Assembly: GCF_032854445.1 (NCBI RefSeq)
Contig: NC_088296.1
Coordinates: forward strand, 26,533,448-26,597,447
Origin: Liolophura sinensis
Lineage: Eukaryota; Mollusca; Polyplacophora; Chitonida; Chitonidae
DNA: 64,000 nt
Direction: 5' to 3'
Below, in pieces: positions 11,936 to 22,605 of the stretch. The position numbers and the translations under genes are program-made. The notes beneath the pieces are model-generated. The model saw only the letters and a list, made by a program, of their open reading frames with translations. It was not told the origin of the DNA and searched no databases. Position 1 is the stretch's first letter. Each line of letters begins with the position of its first letter.

Positions 11936-13745
11936 TTAGCTATTCTTGGCGGAATTAAACATCAGATTTCGTCAAAAAGAATAAGACAGGAACAAATCAC
12001 AGCTAGACTAACAGCTGTAGACGCATCTCGCACTGCTATCAGGTGTGGTAACGTGCGTTTGTTGTTGATAGTATTAAGACAATTATGTCAGCAATTGCAT
12101 AAGTGCACTAAGTATTGATATAAAATATAATTAAGTACGCCTGTGGTTGTATTGTCCAGGTCCAGCTGGGTCTCGCCGATATCTTTCGCAAACTGTAACT
12201 TAGCAACGTGGTACGTCACATTCTTGGTTGCTTGGTTTCAATGTGAGTAGTTCATGACACCTAAGATGCAAATGACACCGTCTGCTGCAAATCTAAGGAA
12301 TGGTTGTAAGATAATATGGCTGGCAACGGTGTACAATAATTAACGCATAAACTGGTATACACCTTTGCTCTAAATAATTTGGTAATTGCAAAAACTGGTA
12401 TACGTACAAACTATTTTGTGTGATACCATTAACGGGCAGACGTACAAATAATAGTATGATTCTATCAACTTGTGTACGAACACAATATTTGTATAAATAC
12501 ATAAACTGTCAAACGTACACAATATTTGTATGAATATAAGCGTCATGTCCGACATTCGTGTACCACTCGTAGTCCGTAAAGGGCGTTCCAAGCCGATAAT
12601 CGCAAGATCCATTTCCAAAACAACGTTTAACACTAGCTCCCAAAGACAAAGGTTTGTAAGAAATTATACCAATAGGAAATAAAGCCGCCAACACACAAGC
12701 GATAAGCGGTCATCAGTTTTCAATAATGCCGGGCAGACAGTGGATATTCCAGGCATGAATTCCATTTTAAAGTTCAAATTCGTAGTCCATCAATGAGTTC
12801 CAGGTCAAATTACAAATTACACAAGGTATCTAAGTCACGCTTTGATTGCAACTCTTCATAAAGGCATCATGCAGATGTAATAAGCATGGCTGCCTTTACG
12901 GAGCCTAGCCCCGGGTTAAGCGATATTAGAGACAGTTCAAAATTGACGAGCGTTACCGACCTTAACCGAACAGATTGTGATCCAAAAGTAACTGATGGTT
13001 ACTTCTTTCCCATTAATATGTAAGGGTCTCTTACAAGAGGCGAAATCTATGACGTTACACATGACATGCTGGTCTGTATAAAAGCTGTCTAAAAGTTAGA
13101 CGGTTACAATCGGCAAGCAGCGCCATCTATGTTGTTAAATACCATGTACGCGATAGGTATGCACATAAGGATAACAGCGCCGTCTTTGTGGTTGATCACA
13201 ATGCAGATCGCCAGAGGTTCTGAACGCTCTGTCCATACCTGCCAACGAGAGTGTTATTCTCATTGTAAAATTTGAGAAACTTAGAATGAAGGCGTTTGAT
13301 GGAGTATCCTTGACAAACTAGTTTTTGAACTGACAACTTGTGACGCAGATTAAAGTCATCACAATTCACGCAAGATCTGACAAATGCCACAGGGCGAAAT
13401 ATGTATACGCCATATGCAGGACCCTTTGGTATATTGCTCTCCAAATGAGAATAATTTACAATATCAAAATTGAAATTCTCCCTTTCGGCGTAAAGGCGGT
13501 GTGAAAGGGGACCTTGTTCGACTTTGTACAGATATAGATCCAATGAATGCATGAACTGGCAAACGTACTATGTAACGTGCTCTTCCATAAACTGGAACAT
13601 GTTTGCGCATAAAACAATTGCTTGATTGTAGAAACTGGTGTGCATGCGCAATAAATCTGTTATTGTAAAGATTTTTACACGTACACGATAATTGTGCGAA
13701 GGCCTTAGCTTCAGCTAACATTTGCCCGTATGTATTCATGTATGT
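11936..13745. other. Mostly unique sequence with degenerate AAACTGGTATAC-type motifs
   Basis: No recognisable gene. Two stretches (about 12340-12530 and 13545-13700) share recurring diverged motifs such as AAACTGGTATAC, ACGTACAA and CAATATTTGTAT. This suggests an old, decayed repeat. Short minus-strand ORFs have no recognisable domain. Confidence 0.5.
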
Positions 13746-13749
13746 ATGT

Positions 13750-14520
13750 AAGTGCTCAGGTGTAAAGTAGTACGATTTGTGACTTGTTTAAGAGTTCTTA
13801 CCTGTTAACAGAGAGTTTACCTGTATGTGAGTGCCCACATGTAAACTTGTACTATTTGTGACTTGTTTGTGAGTTCTTACCTGTTAACAGAGAGTTTACC
13901 TGTATGTGAGTGCCCACATGTAAACTTGTACGATTTGTGACTTGTTTGTGAGTTCTTACCTGTTAACAGAGAGTTTACCTGTATGTGAGTGCCCACATGT
14001 AAACTTGTACGATTTGTGATTTGTTTGTGAGTTCTTACCTGTTAACAGAGTGTTTACCTGTATGTGAGTGCCCACATGTAAACTTGTACGATTTGTGACT
14101 TGTTTGTGAGTTCTTACCTGTTAATTGAGATTTACCTGTGTATGAGTAACCACCTGTAAACTTGTACTATTTGTGAATTGTTTGTGAGTTCTTAACTGTT
14201 AACAGAGCGTTTACCTGTTTGTGAGTGCCCACATGTAAACTTGTACGATTTGTGAATTGTTTGTGAGTTCTTACCTGTTAACAAAGCGTTTACCTGTATG
14301 TGAGTGCCCACATGTAAACTTGTACGATTTGTGACTTGTATGTGAATTCTTACCTGTTAACTGAGATTTACCTGTATATGAGTAACCACCTGTGAACTTG
14401 TACTATTTGTTACTTGCTTGTGAGTTCTTACCTGTTATTTGAGCGTTTACCTGTATGTGAGTGCCCACATGTAACGTTGTATGGTTTTTGACTTGTTTGT
14501 GAGCTCTTACCTGTTAACCC
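13750..14520. repeat. 79-bp minisatellite
   Basis: About 10 copies of a 79-bp unit containing GTGAGTGCCCACATGTAAAC, TTGTACGATTTGTGACTTG and GAGTTCTTACCTGTTAACAG. The spacing of 79 is measured at 13827 and 13906. Later copies carry deletions and substitutions. Confidence 0.93.
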
Positions 14521-14589
14521 TATGATCGGACTGTTGTTGAAGTAGATGAACTGTATCACCAAAATAAATTTTCAACTCTTCGACAAACT

Positions 14590-15081
14590 TTGATGAAGAG
14601 TGACATTCCTGATTTTGACTTTGTCACTACTGATTCTGGCATTCTGCAAATTCGTCTGTACACCAAGGATATTACTGCAGTGAAATTAAGTGTCCGGATA
14701 ACATCAGAATTCAAAGCCCAAGACTGTGTGCATCGAGTTGAGATGAGCTCTATTCAAGATTTGTGGCTTGGCTTACCAAAACTCTTTGATGATTTTAGCT
14801 CAGTGTTTAAACTTCTGTCCAGTATAAACAGATACACATTTTGCATTGGAAATCCAGATGAGAATGATGTGGAAAGAACGTCACAAGGTCTCTCCAGCTA
14901 TAAGGAAGGTCACGTGGGTACGGTAGGATGTGGAATTTGCTATCGCTCTACAATTCGTTCCATTGTTTGTGAGACGTTATGTCAAAGCGTTCACTGTAAA
15001 AAGTGCAGCGGTTATCGAGCAACTTTGAGGAAAGCTGCCAGCCGGAATAAGTGTCTTCGAACAAACGATATAGAACACTGA
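14590..15081 (+). CDS. Unrecognised protein fragment with Cys-rich C-terminal motif
   Basis: An uninterrupted 163-codon ORF with non-repetitive composition, unlike its surroundings. The N-terminal part is mixed alpha/beta-like. Residues about 78-90 read FKLLSSINRYTFCIGNPDE. The C-terminal 60 residues contain CGIC, then C, then C-H-C-KKC and YRATLRKAASR. From memory, a GNPDE segment followed by TIR...C and C..C..YR..LR....R is typical of a large, uncharacterised, often multicopy protein family in molluscs and cnidarians that may be linked to THAP-like transposable elements. I could not verify this. The sequence stops at TGA right after this motif, so it may be one exon or a truncated copy. Function is not assigned. 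Confidence 0.5.
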   Translation: MMKSDIPDFDFVTTDSGILQIRLYTKDITAVKLSVRITSEFKAQDCVHRVEMSSIQDLWLGLPKLFDDFSSVFKLLSSINRYTFCIGNPDENDVERTSQGLSSYKEGHVGTVGCGICYRSTIRSIVCETLCQSVHCKKCSGYRATLRKAASRNKCLRTNDIEH

Positions 15082-15594
15082 CTAAACAACAGCTGGTAGC
15101 CAAGTGTTGTCAGTCGCTCCATAGAAAGGACTAACGCAAGAATGCGGTCTTCCATCGGAGAACAACTAAATTCTGCACGGCAGCACTGATGCTATTGTCT
15201 GCAGCCAGTGAATAGACAGGCTGCGGAATTAGAAACACTTTATTTGGGGTTGTTTATTCACGTTTGTTATTGACACTGGATAATAAAACATTGGATCTCT
15301 TTTCAATGAGCTTGGTAAATCCTGGACTGGAATGTAATTATCTGTCAAGTGCTAGAATATCCGAGGTTTGGGTTCAATACCAGCTGTGGACTGAAATTTC
15401 TGGATTCCCCCACTCACATTGTTCACAAGGACATGGCAACTATAGAGCATGAATGACATACATATGTGCAGTGTAACCTCCACAACTGACGTGTACACAT
15501 GATCATCTGTCACACCATGGAGGAAAGTGTGTTAGAAACTTGCGGAAGGTTGGTTTTCGACCCAGGCGCATGTATTAGTTTCCTCCGCCCTTCA

Positions 15595-15662
15595 TTGATT
15601 CATTTACTTGATTGGTGTTTTACCATAACTCAAGAATATTTTACTTATACAATGACCAGCAT
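15595..15662 (-). mobile_element. SINE 3'-tail fragment
   Basis: Minus-strand remnant of the SINE 3' end (GATTGGTGTTTTAC, ACTCAAGAATATTTTAC, ATGACCAGCATT). It lacks all 5' parts. Confidence 0.75.
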
Positions 15663-15744
15663 TCCCTTTTTCCATCATTTAACTAAAATAATGGAGTAGA
15701 GTAATAAAACAAATACATTTATTTAAATAGTCCCATAGTATGAT

Positions 15745-16007
15745 GTAGAGGCCTTTGTGGCTCAGTTGGTTAGTGGGCTACCGAAGCGCAAAATACCCAG
15801 GGGCCTCTCACCAATGTGGTCGCTGTGAGATCAAGTCCAGCTCATACTGGCTTTCTCTCCGGCCGCATGTGGGAAATCTGCCAGCAACGTGCGGATGCTC
15901 ATGGGTTCCCCCCTCGAGCTCTGCCTGGTTTCCTCACACTAAAAATCTAGCCGCCGTTGTACATGTGAAACAATCCAGAGTACAGCGTAAAACACCAATG
16001 AAATAAT
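15745..16007 (+). mobile_element. Full-length, diverged tRNA-derived SINE
   Basis: Head with A box TGGCTCAGTTGG and B box GAGATCAAGTCC, then the family body and the AAAACACCAATGAAATAA end. It is flanked by an imperfect 12-bp target duplication (CCATAGTATGAT at 15733-15744, CCATAGTCTGAT at 16008-16019). It is diverged from the 3536 copy, so it is older. Confidence 0.9.
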
Positions 16008-16305
16008 CCATAGTCTGATTGACTACTTGAATGGGTCCCCACTACCCCGCCCGACCCCTCCCAAGTTTTGCACACTTTCCTTGCTCAGATTCTCTTATAA
16101 GTATCCTTGCGTACAAACACCAATCCAATAAATCACTACATTATCGTTTGAAAAAAAAAGCCTTTAACAGGACTTGAGAAACTCAGCCGAACAAAAATGT
16201 CAGATCAAGATTTAATTTTTTGATAAGAGTTATCACAGTTATAATAATAATAATAACAAAGAACTATCATAACATCAATAATGTGAATGTCTCCCTCGAG
16301 TCCAC

Positions 16306-16433
16306 TTATCAGTTTCACCAGTGTACATGTACACTTATCAGTTTCACCAATGTACATGTACACTTGTCAGTTTCACCAATGTACATGTACACTTATCAGT
16401 TTCACCAATGTACATGTACACATATCAGTTTGA
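16306..16433. repeat. 30-bp minisatellite, about 4 copies
   Basis: Four to five copies of a 30-bp unit, CTTATCAGTTTCACCAATG + TACATGTACA. The palindromic core TGTACATGTACA recurs in each. Confidence 0.9.
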
Positions 16434-16465
16434 ACTTTTTAGCTTCAATCTTTTCCTGAAAGGTG

Positions 16466-17046
16466 GAGAAAACATAAAAACGACAAACTTTAGATGAAAG
16501 AGTCCTAAAAGCTATTCCTAAATGTGGTTATTTCTAAATGTTTTTCCAAATTTTCCTTAAGGAGTCAAAGGCACTTGAAAATAATTTTTGTATGGTGGGT
16601 ATTTGGGACCACCTTTTGGTCTGTATAGTCTTTGTTTAATAATGTCATAAATAAGGATGTAACACAGGTTTAATAAACATTGTGGCACTAGAATTTGTTC
16701 TTTTCAGCTAACAAATGTATTAAACCTCAATTTGGATAATATTTATATTTTTAACATAGTCATAAATATTTTCATAATTTAGGTTAAATGCATATGTTTC
16801 GATATAAACAACAGATTTACATTCAAATAAATTTATTAGACAAGTATCATATCCTTATTTAGAACATTATTATGCAACAAAGATAAGTACCACAAACTGG
16901 TCCCAGATACCCACCATATAAAACTATTTTCACATACCCTTTTTTTCCTGAAAACAAAATCCAAAAATATATTAATGATCATATTTACAAATAAGTTTTG
17001 ATGCTCTTTCATCTGATTTTGGGCATCATTTTTATGTTTTCTTCTT
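16466..17046. repeat. Imperfect inverted repeat, arms about 225 bp
   Basis: The left arm (about 16466-16690) matches the reverse complement of the right arm (about 16815-17046). Shared blocks, in order: GAGAAAACATAAAAA / GAAGAAAACATAAAAA; AGATGAAAGAG; TATGGTGGGTATYTGGGACC; and TAATAATGT...AAATAAGGAT. The arms are diverged (roughly 65-75% by eye). The outer edge of the right arm contains the last codons and stop of the minus-strand ORF at 17032-17736. It could be two tail-to-tail copies of one 3' region, or a foldback/MITE-like element. Confidence 0.8.
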
Positions 17047-17916
17047 CTTTAATGATTTCAAATGGGACTTTGATGCACTATTCGCGAGTCGGGCAACAGC
17101 AAACCCCTCACTGTTAAGAATTTCTTTGCATGCATCTCCAGTAGCAGATCCTTCACACCTCAGCTTGTTGTAACTAAACTTGTTCCAGTAGTGCTGAACC
17201 ATAAAGCTATCAAAATTTTTAACTGCCAGATTGTTTCTTTTCAAGGAGTCTGGGCAAAGACTGCCTTGATTGACTACCTTTCTCCTAATCAATTCAAACT
17301 CTCTTACAAGCATGAAAAAGTCATCACATGGAAGAATCAGTCCAGCACGATACAACTTTTTGGTCCAGTCCTTGAATTTCTGTGAAAAAGTTTTGCCGTA
17401 CCCAGAATTAGCATCAATGATACTATCTGTAGCCACTCTCAAATCTTCTCTAGACTCCTGTCTTGCCAACTGTACTTTCAAACTGTGAAGAATGCATCCG
17501 GAAATGTAGTATAACACGGACTGATCAGTGTCTGTTAACTGTTGAACTTCATGGCTGATTTGTTTCATCTTTGCAGAGGTGGCGTTGTCCCACTCAGTTT
17601 CTAATAGTTTTCTACTAAAACATATAGTGAACCGTCTAATGCCAGGTTCTGCCGTGAAATGTCCATCCAAACTAACAGCTTCTTGCACAACCTTCATTTT
17701 ACGAAAGGCAAAGTTTTTCCCGCTGTGTAACACCACTTAAGTCCATAAATCTCCCACGTGAAAAGATCTGGATGAAATCTTCAACAAGAAGCTTCCTAAG
17801 TCCTGTCATGTGATGGTCAGTTGTGTCCCTAAGTGAAGCTGCCACTTTCACCGCCTCGGCCCTCGGATGACGGCAAGTAGTGCTGGGAGGACTGCCATGG
17901 TGACAAGACTGTTATA
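17032..17916 (-). pseudogene. Unrecognised coding sequence, probably frameshifted or split
   Basis: An open frame of about 235 codons (17032-17736, minus) with normal protein composition. It has no ATG at its left end and ends in a lysine-rich SLKKKKT. It contains QSVLYYISGCILHSLK, reminiscent of the Y-x-x-G region near the C-terminus of transposase-like proteins, but this is a weak hint. Immediately upstream, the same strand continues as good coding sequence in another frame (about 17737-17916; SCHHGSPPSTTC, then GLRKLLVEDFIQIFSRGRF). It follows a plausible 3' splice site (TTCGTATAACAG) near 17917. So either a frameshift lies near 17730 or two exons overlap the annotated junction. Product unknown. 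Confidence 0.45.
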
Positions 17917-18673
17917 CGAAAACAAACATATCAATATGACTCCAATAAAAGGAAAATGCACTTCTATGCGTCAAACCTGAATTTGACATTGTTGAATCCC
18001 TCTTAAAATTATTCAGATCGTAAACAGCCATCTTTCACTAATCCTTTTACTCTTACAAAATATTACTCAAAATATTATTTCTAAAGACAATATTAAACCC
18101 AGTGTCTGGTGTATTTCAGTGAGTCTTGTAAATCTTTCAACAAATTTCAAATATACATCAAAAAACAGCATGTTGATAAATGATTAGGAATTACACACAC
18201 TGCAAGGCGCTTTTTAAAGGACTTCATTCCAGCTAATCAATCCTTTGTAGAGCCTGTCCAATAAATCCTATAATTTGCAGGTATTAAACCGGCACCATGC
18301 AGGGGAGGCTGGCCTGACTTAAGGCAGCTTACATGTACTAGTGTCAACTTTTAAGCATAAACCTACAATCATTCTGCTGAATGTATGTACTAATCCATGA
18401 AACCGATAGGGTCCAAAAATCATCTAAAAAACCTACCCCATTTCTTAGCAGACAAAAAGTCAGTATATTTTTTAAAGTTCGAAACAAATAAGGCTTATGA
18501 TAAAGGGATTCTTCCCTTGTCAATTCACAAAACCGGTAAGTAATTCTGACTCAAGAAACGACAGCCCTTTGTTGGTAACTGAAGATACGAGTTGTCTCAT
18601 GTCAACCATAACTAGCTACGGTCCGAAAATAATGCTTCCAGATGCCTGCTATTATTAGTTATATTTTAGTTAC

Positions 18674-18976
18674 ATTTCCTTCCTTTTTCTGTTTGTTGGG
18701 TGGTATTTAGTAGGTAAGGCTAAAACGCCTCCAGCTGAGTGGATTTGACCCCTTGGAGCCAGCTGTTTTATGAATTTTGTGAAAAGTTCATCGGAGTTGA
18801 GTTGTCTTAGGTAACGAGGATAATCAGGCCCGAAGGGTTCGGGGCTGGCAAATATAAGCCTATGGACAATTAACTGCGGACTGTACATGTAAGTGGCTAA
18901 CTCTGGGACTCTGGGATAAAAATCAGCAGTGAGAAGTAAACTGCCGGTTACTTACCGATGACTGCAGAATCTCCAT
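18674..18976 (-). CDS. Possible 5' exons of an unrecognised minus-strand gene
   Basis: A short ATG exon is possible at 18976-18956 (MEILQSS) followed by a good donor, TCG|GTAAGTAACC. A second open stretch at about 18911-18674 (VPELATYMYSPQLIVHR...) has normal composition and ends near a GTAACT donor. The two phases do not join cleanly with the acceptors I can see, nor with the coding sequence at 17032-17916, so this gene model is tentative. No domain recognised. Confidence 0.3.
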
Positions 18977-19504
18977 CCTAAGAAACTTAAAGGAGAAGAA
19001 AACTTAAAACAATGACACTATAGGCTGAAAAGAGCTCATTTTTCTCTCTGGTAGTGCCTGCTGCATAATTCTGCGATTTTTCCTCGCCATACACGTAAAG
19101 CCTGAAAACGGCAAAGCTGGCATAAATCGCTGAGTTCATCCCGTTCTCCATCTTTAACACCCTGTAATTTATGCTGGAGATGTGTTGCCTCTCAGCCAAT
19201 GAGAGTCGTTAAAACTACCGGCTTGTTTGTGTAAACTCGGAACCTACGTTCTACATTCCGATTTCCCGATCATCAAGCGGAAAACGAACTGTACTGTTCG
19301 ATACCTTTTGGGGAGAAGAGTTCTACCAGAAATGTACGAACCGCAGTTTGGCGGTCTCCGACGGCAATTCTCCCCCTGACACAGAAAACTTCAGGACTAG
19401 TTCTTAGGCAAAATCAAGTCGCCCACAGCGGATTTTGGCGTTGACTTCATTTATAATTTATCAACTTCAGGAACATATTAGAATTATTTATGGCATTCAC
19501 CTGC
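18977..19504. other. Possible upstream region of a minus-strand gene; otherwise featureless
   Basis: Contains a 70-codon minus-strand ORF without recognisable domain and a CCAAT on the + strand near 19195. I see no clear TATA element. Confidence 0.4.
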
Positions 19505-19780
19505 GAGAAAATGCATACTCTTTTCAGCATAGTTTGCTAAAAAAGATATAAAAAATGTAGTGCATACAGCAGTATGGGTTTATAAAAAAAAACATTAAAG
19601 TACATTGCAGAGTTATCTGTCAGTAGCTGTACAATTAAAACAGGACAGATGGTATTATACCCCTCAGTGTCTACCTAATATTTACCGTATTTGTACAAAT
19701 CAACAGGAGTAATTTTAGAACAGGACAGATAGTAGTGTACCCCTCGGTGTCCCTCGATGATTACCGTATGCGTACCAATC
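19505..19780. repeat. Dispersed repeat A, copy 1 (short form of the 81-bp array family)
   Basis: Matches 37165-37440: a shared leader (TTTGCTAAAAAAGATA..., AATGTAGTGCATA..., CATTGCAGAGTTATCTGTCAG, TAGCTGTAC), then about two copies of the unit that is amplified to dozens of copies at 37,260-42,010 (AGAACAGGACAGATAGTAG, TGTACCCCTCGGTGTC, ATTTACCGTATTTGTACAAA). Confidence 0.85.
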
Positions 19781-19814
19781 AACCAATCAGGGCAGCCAAA
19801 TATCTCCATGTAGG

Positions 19815-19955
19815 CTTGCTTATAGATTACCTAGGGTTATCTTTGTGAAGATATAACGAACGCTGACCTACTTCTACAGCCTACCTGAGGTTATACCTCT
19901 CCAAGCAGGATCTTGGGGTGTCTTTAAAATGTCACCGTAACAACTCTATAGACCA
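19815..19955. repeat. Dispersed repeat B, copy 1
   Basis: Matches about 31062-31205. Shared stretches include GAAGATATAACGAACGCTG / GGAGATACAACAGACGCTG, CTACTTCTACAGCCTACCTG / CTACTTCTGCAGTCTACCTG, and AGGTTA. It lies just after repeat A and could be part of the same element. Confidence 0.75.
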
Positions 19956-21130
19956 TATGTTTGACTCTATTATCAAAATAGCCAAGTTCCAACACTGCTT
20001 CTGGACGCCGCCACTCCCCCACCCCTACTTTTATATCCGAGACTGGCCATATTTCTAACTGAGCAGAAGGGATGACCTCCAAGGCAAGCGAGGCGCACAT
20101 AATGATATAGGTCTTACAATGCTTTTTGAATGAAAATTGCAACAGTGACAAGTATTATATGTTACCCCCCATATATGGTTGGAAAATTGGCAGATAACTC
20201 ACTTTGAAAAATTGACACTACCTTTAACGGATTGCTAAAGAATGTATGTCGTTGGTAGAACATGCATAACTTGGAAAATGTTATAAAGTAACTGAGAGTT
20301 AATGATTTTATATTTAACCTCCTCGGCCTACAAACTAACATCACACGAATCATGAATTATATGGGTGAACAAAACACATGAACTTTAGAAAGGAATAGAT
20401 CTTTTCTGGTTAGCCAGTGATTGCTACTTCATATTTGAGGACTTTTGGTGATTACCTCATAATACTGAGTACAAAATTACGTCGACGGGTGGAAACCTGT
20501 TCTGGAGAAATTGAGTAACTGAACAAGTAAAGTCATTAGGTTGTTACAGATATAACATGGTCACTTCAACACAACTGACTATGTGCCTTTTTTGTTTGTT
20601 ACATTATTAGTAAGCAGTTAAACAAGAAATAATGCCATTCATCTTATATTGCCGTTGGGTTTCTTGTACATATGTGTCGGATGTGTTTTGTGTTCACTAT
20701 TAGTTTCTTGTACATACATCTAACATATTTTGAGATCTTTGTGGGTTTCCACGTCTAATTCATTTTGCGTTCTCTTTGGTTTTTGGTTAACGTGACCTTT
20801 TCTCTCGATAGCAAGCTTGTATAATTTTCAAAGTCGAAGTTTTCGTTATCGCCCTGAATGTACCGAGGCTTTGTGCAAATACAGTTTACCTTTGAGCTCA
20901 ATCACATCAGCCGTTCTGGAGAAGAAGACTTGTTTAGTTTGGCATAAAATCCTTTATGGCCACCAAATGTCACCAAAAGCCAGAAGGCACGACTTAAGAA
21001 CTTCCTAAACCATACTGAAGATTCGAGGATGAATCACTTGTCGTTTTCTCATAAAATGTGTCACCAAACTGCCTAGAACAATGATAATTAGAACAGAAAC
21101 AATACAGGTTCAAACCTAGGGATTCAAGCT
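19956..21130. other. Intergenic, nothing recognised
   Basis: AT-rich unique sequence. Short ORFs without domains, no repeats visible by eye. Confidence 0.5.
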
Positions 21131-21243
21131 TTGCCCGGTTTCCTCCCACCATAATGCAGACCGCCGTCGTATAAATGAAATATTCTTGATGACCGCGTAA
21201 AGCACCAGTCAAATAAATAAATAAATAAATAAATAAATAAATC
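21131..21243 (+). mobile_element. SINE 3' half with long AAAT tail
   Basis: 5'-truncated copy beginning in the GCCCGGTTTCCTCCCACCAT block. It runs through ATAATGCAGACCGCCGTCGT and AAATATTCTTGATGACCGCG to a tail of about seven AAAT units. Confidence 0.88.
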
Positions 21244-21569
21244 AAGCTTGTATGGTTTAAACCCCCAATAATACGCACTATGACACTGGGTTTTCAAAAC
21301 TTGGGTTTGGAAGCCTAAAAAACACAACACTGTTAACTGTTATATATAAGACGTTACTGGTCTAGAATTAGCTGTCCCTCAAAAACTGAATCATAAGAGG
21401 ATTTGTATCTGATTTCTTGTTTACGTGGATCGGATATTTATTTAGGATTTGGAAGAAGCTAGAGAGGAAACTCCGGAAAAGACACACGAGCTATGTCCTC
21501 TTCTTTGTCGTTAGCTTCAAAACGAATTACTGAACACGAATATCAAACCATCTATTCACATATACTTAC

Positions 21570-22580
21570 AAATTACAGTCGTGGGCTGGCCTTGTTGGAT
21601 GTGCTTTAGGCTTTGTACCATACTAGTACTGACTGCATACGATATTCACCTGTTGCATATCAAATATTGGTTAGCCGCAACACGTAAACTACCCACGGGC
21701 GAGGTCCTAAAGGTATCAAGGCTGAGCCTCAAATCTTGGTGTTCCAACATTTTTAGATGCGATTTCCTGGCGAGATGCTCATTGACATCATTGGCCCAAG
21801 GTCAAACCTCACAAAAGATCGATATATAAACTGAATAAAATTGACCGCTCAGCACTGGTGTCAAGCCTAGGCTATGTTATATACCGCCTTAACTATATCC
21901 AGATCCTTACTTACACGTCGCTTTGGGAAATGGCCTTGTGATTGTTCCGAACGCCCATCTTTGTTGACAGCTGGTGTACGAATGTCTGTTTCGACGCCAA
22001 GATTTGTATATTTCGCTTTAAGAACTTTAACACGGGGCAAAAAGCGTAATTTGCTATAAAATATGACTCCTGAAAATCTGTTTTCAGCTCTCAATTTTCA
22101 CTAGTTCACCATAAAATCTTAGGGTGGAGATGAAGTTCCGATTACAACAAAATGCATATCGTTTTAGATGTAGAAAATCTAAAACCGTTTTCAACTGCCC
22201 ATTTCTTGGTCTTATTGAGATAAAGCCTCAGTTGCTCTTCGATGTTATTTATATTTTAGGACGGTAGCCTATAAGGAAATCATCAACATATAAAGAACCC
22301 TCTGTGCCAAATGTTTCAGTTTTTGACAAGGTATTAAGTTTGAAGCTAAACAGTGTTGGTGATAGTATACTGCCCTGGAGTACACCCACTTTTGCTCATG
22401 AGAGTCAGAAAGGTTGTCCCTACTCGTACCATAAACTGTTAATCAGATAAAAGTTCTGATATATGCATAAATAACGATAAGCGATAAGTGCTATATCTGA
22501 GAGGTCTTTTAAAACACCATATTTACATGCAGTGTCGTAGGTCCGTGGGCTTTTCAAGGTCGAAAAATATTCACACTACA
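21570..22580 (-). pseudogene. Decayed jockey-like LINE ORF2 (reverse transcriptase and downstream)
   Basis: Reading the minus strand from 22575 down, pieces of a non-LTR reverse transcriptase appear in order but in different frames. They are a FDLEK...DTACKYGVLKDLSDI segment; GVLQGSILSPTLF; the catalytic SLYVDDF motif (YVDD at 22279-22290); QLRLYLNKTKKWAVENGF; FSGVIFYSKLRFLPRVKVLK; and further down SHLKMLEHQDLRLSLDTFRT with SPVGSLRVAANQ. Stops and frameshifts lie between most blocks, and the stretch normally between the FLGVIF-type and LKMLD-type blocks is partly missing. It has no endonuclease or ORF1. Order and motifs fit the jockey/CR1-like group. It ends just before the LTR element's target site. 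Confidence 0.85.
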
Positions 22581-22605
22581 TGTTTATTATTTATTATATC
22601 ATTAC

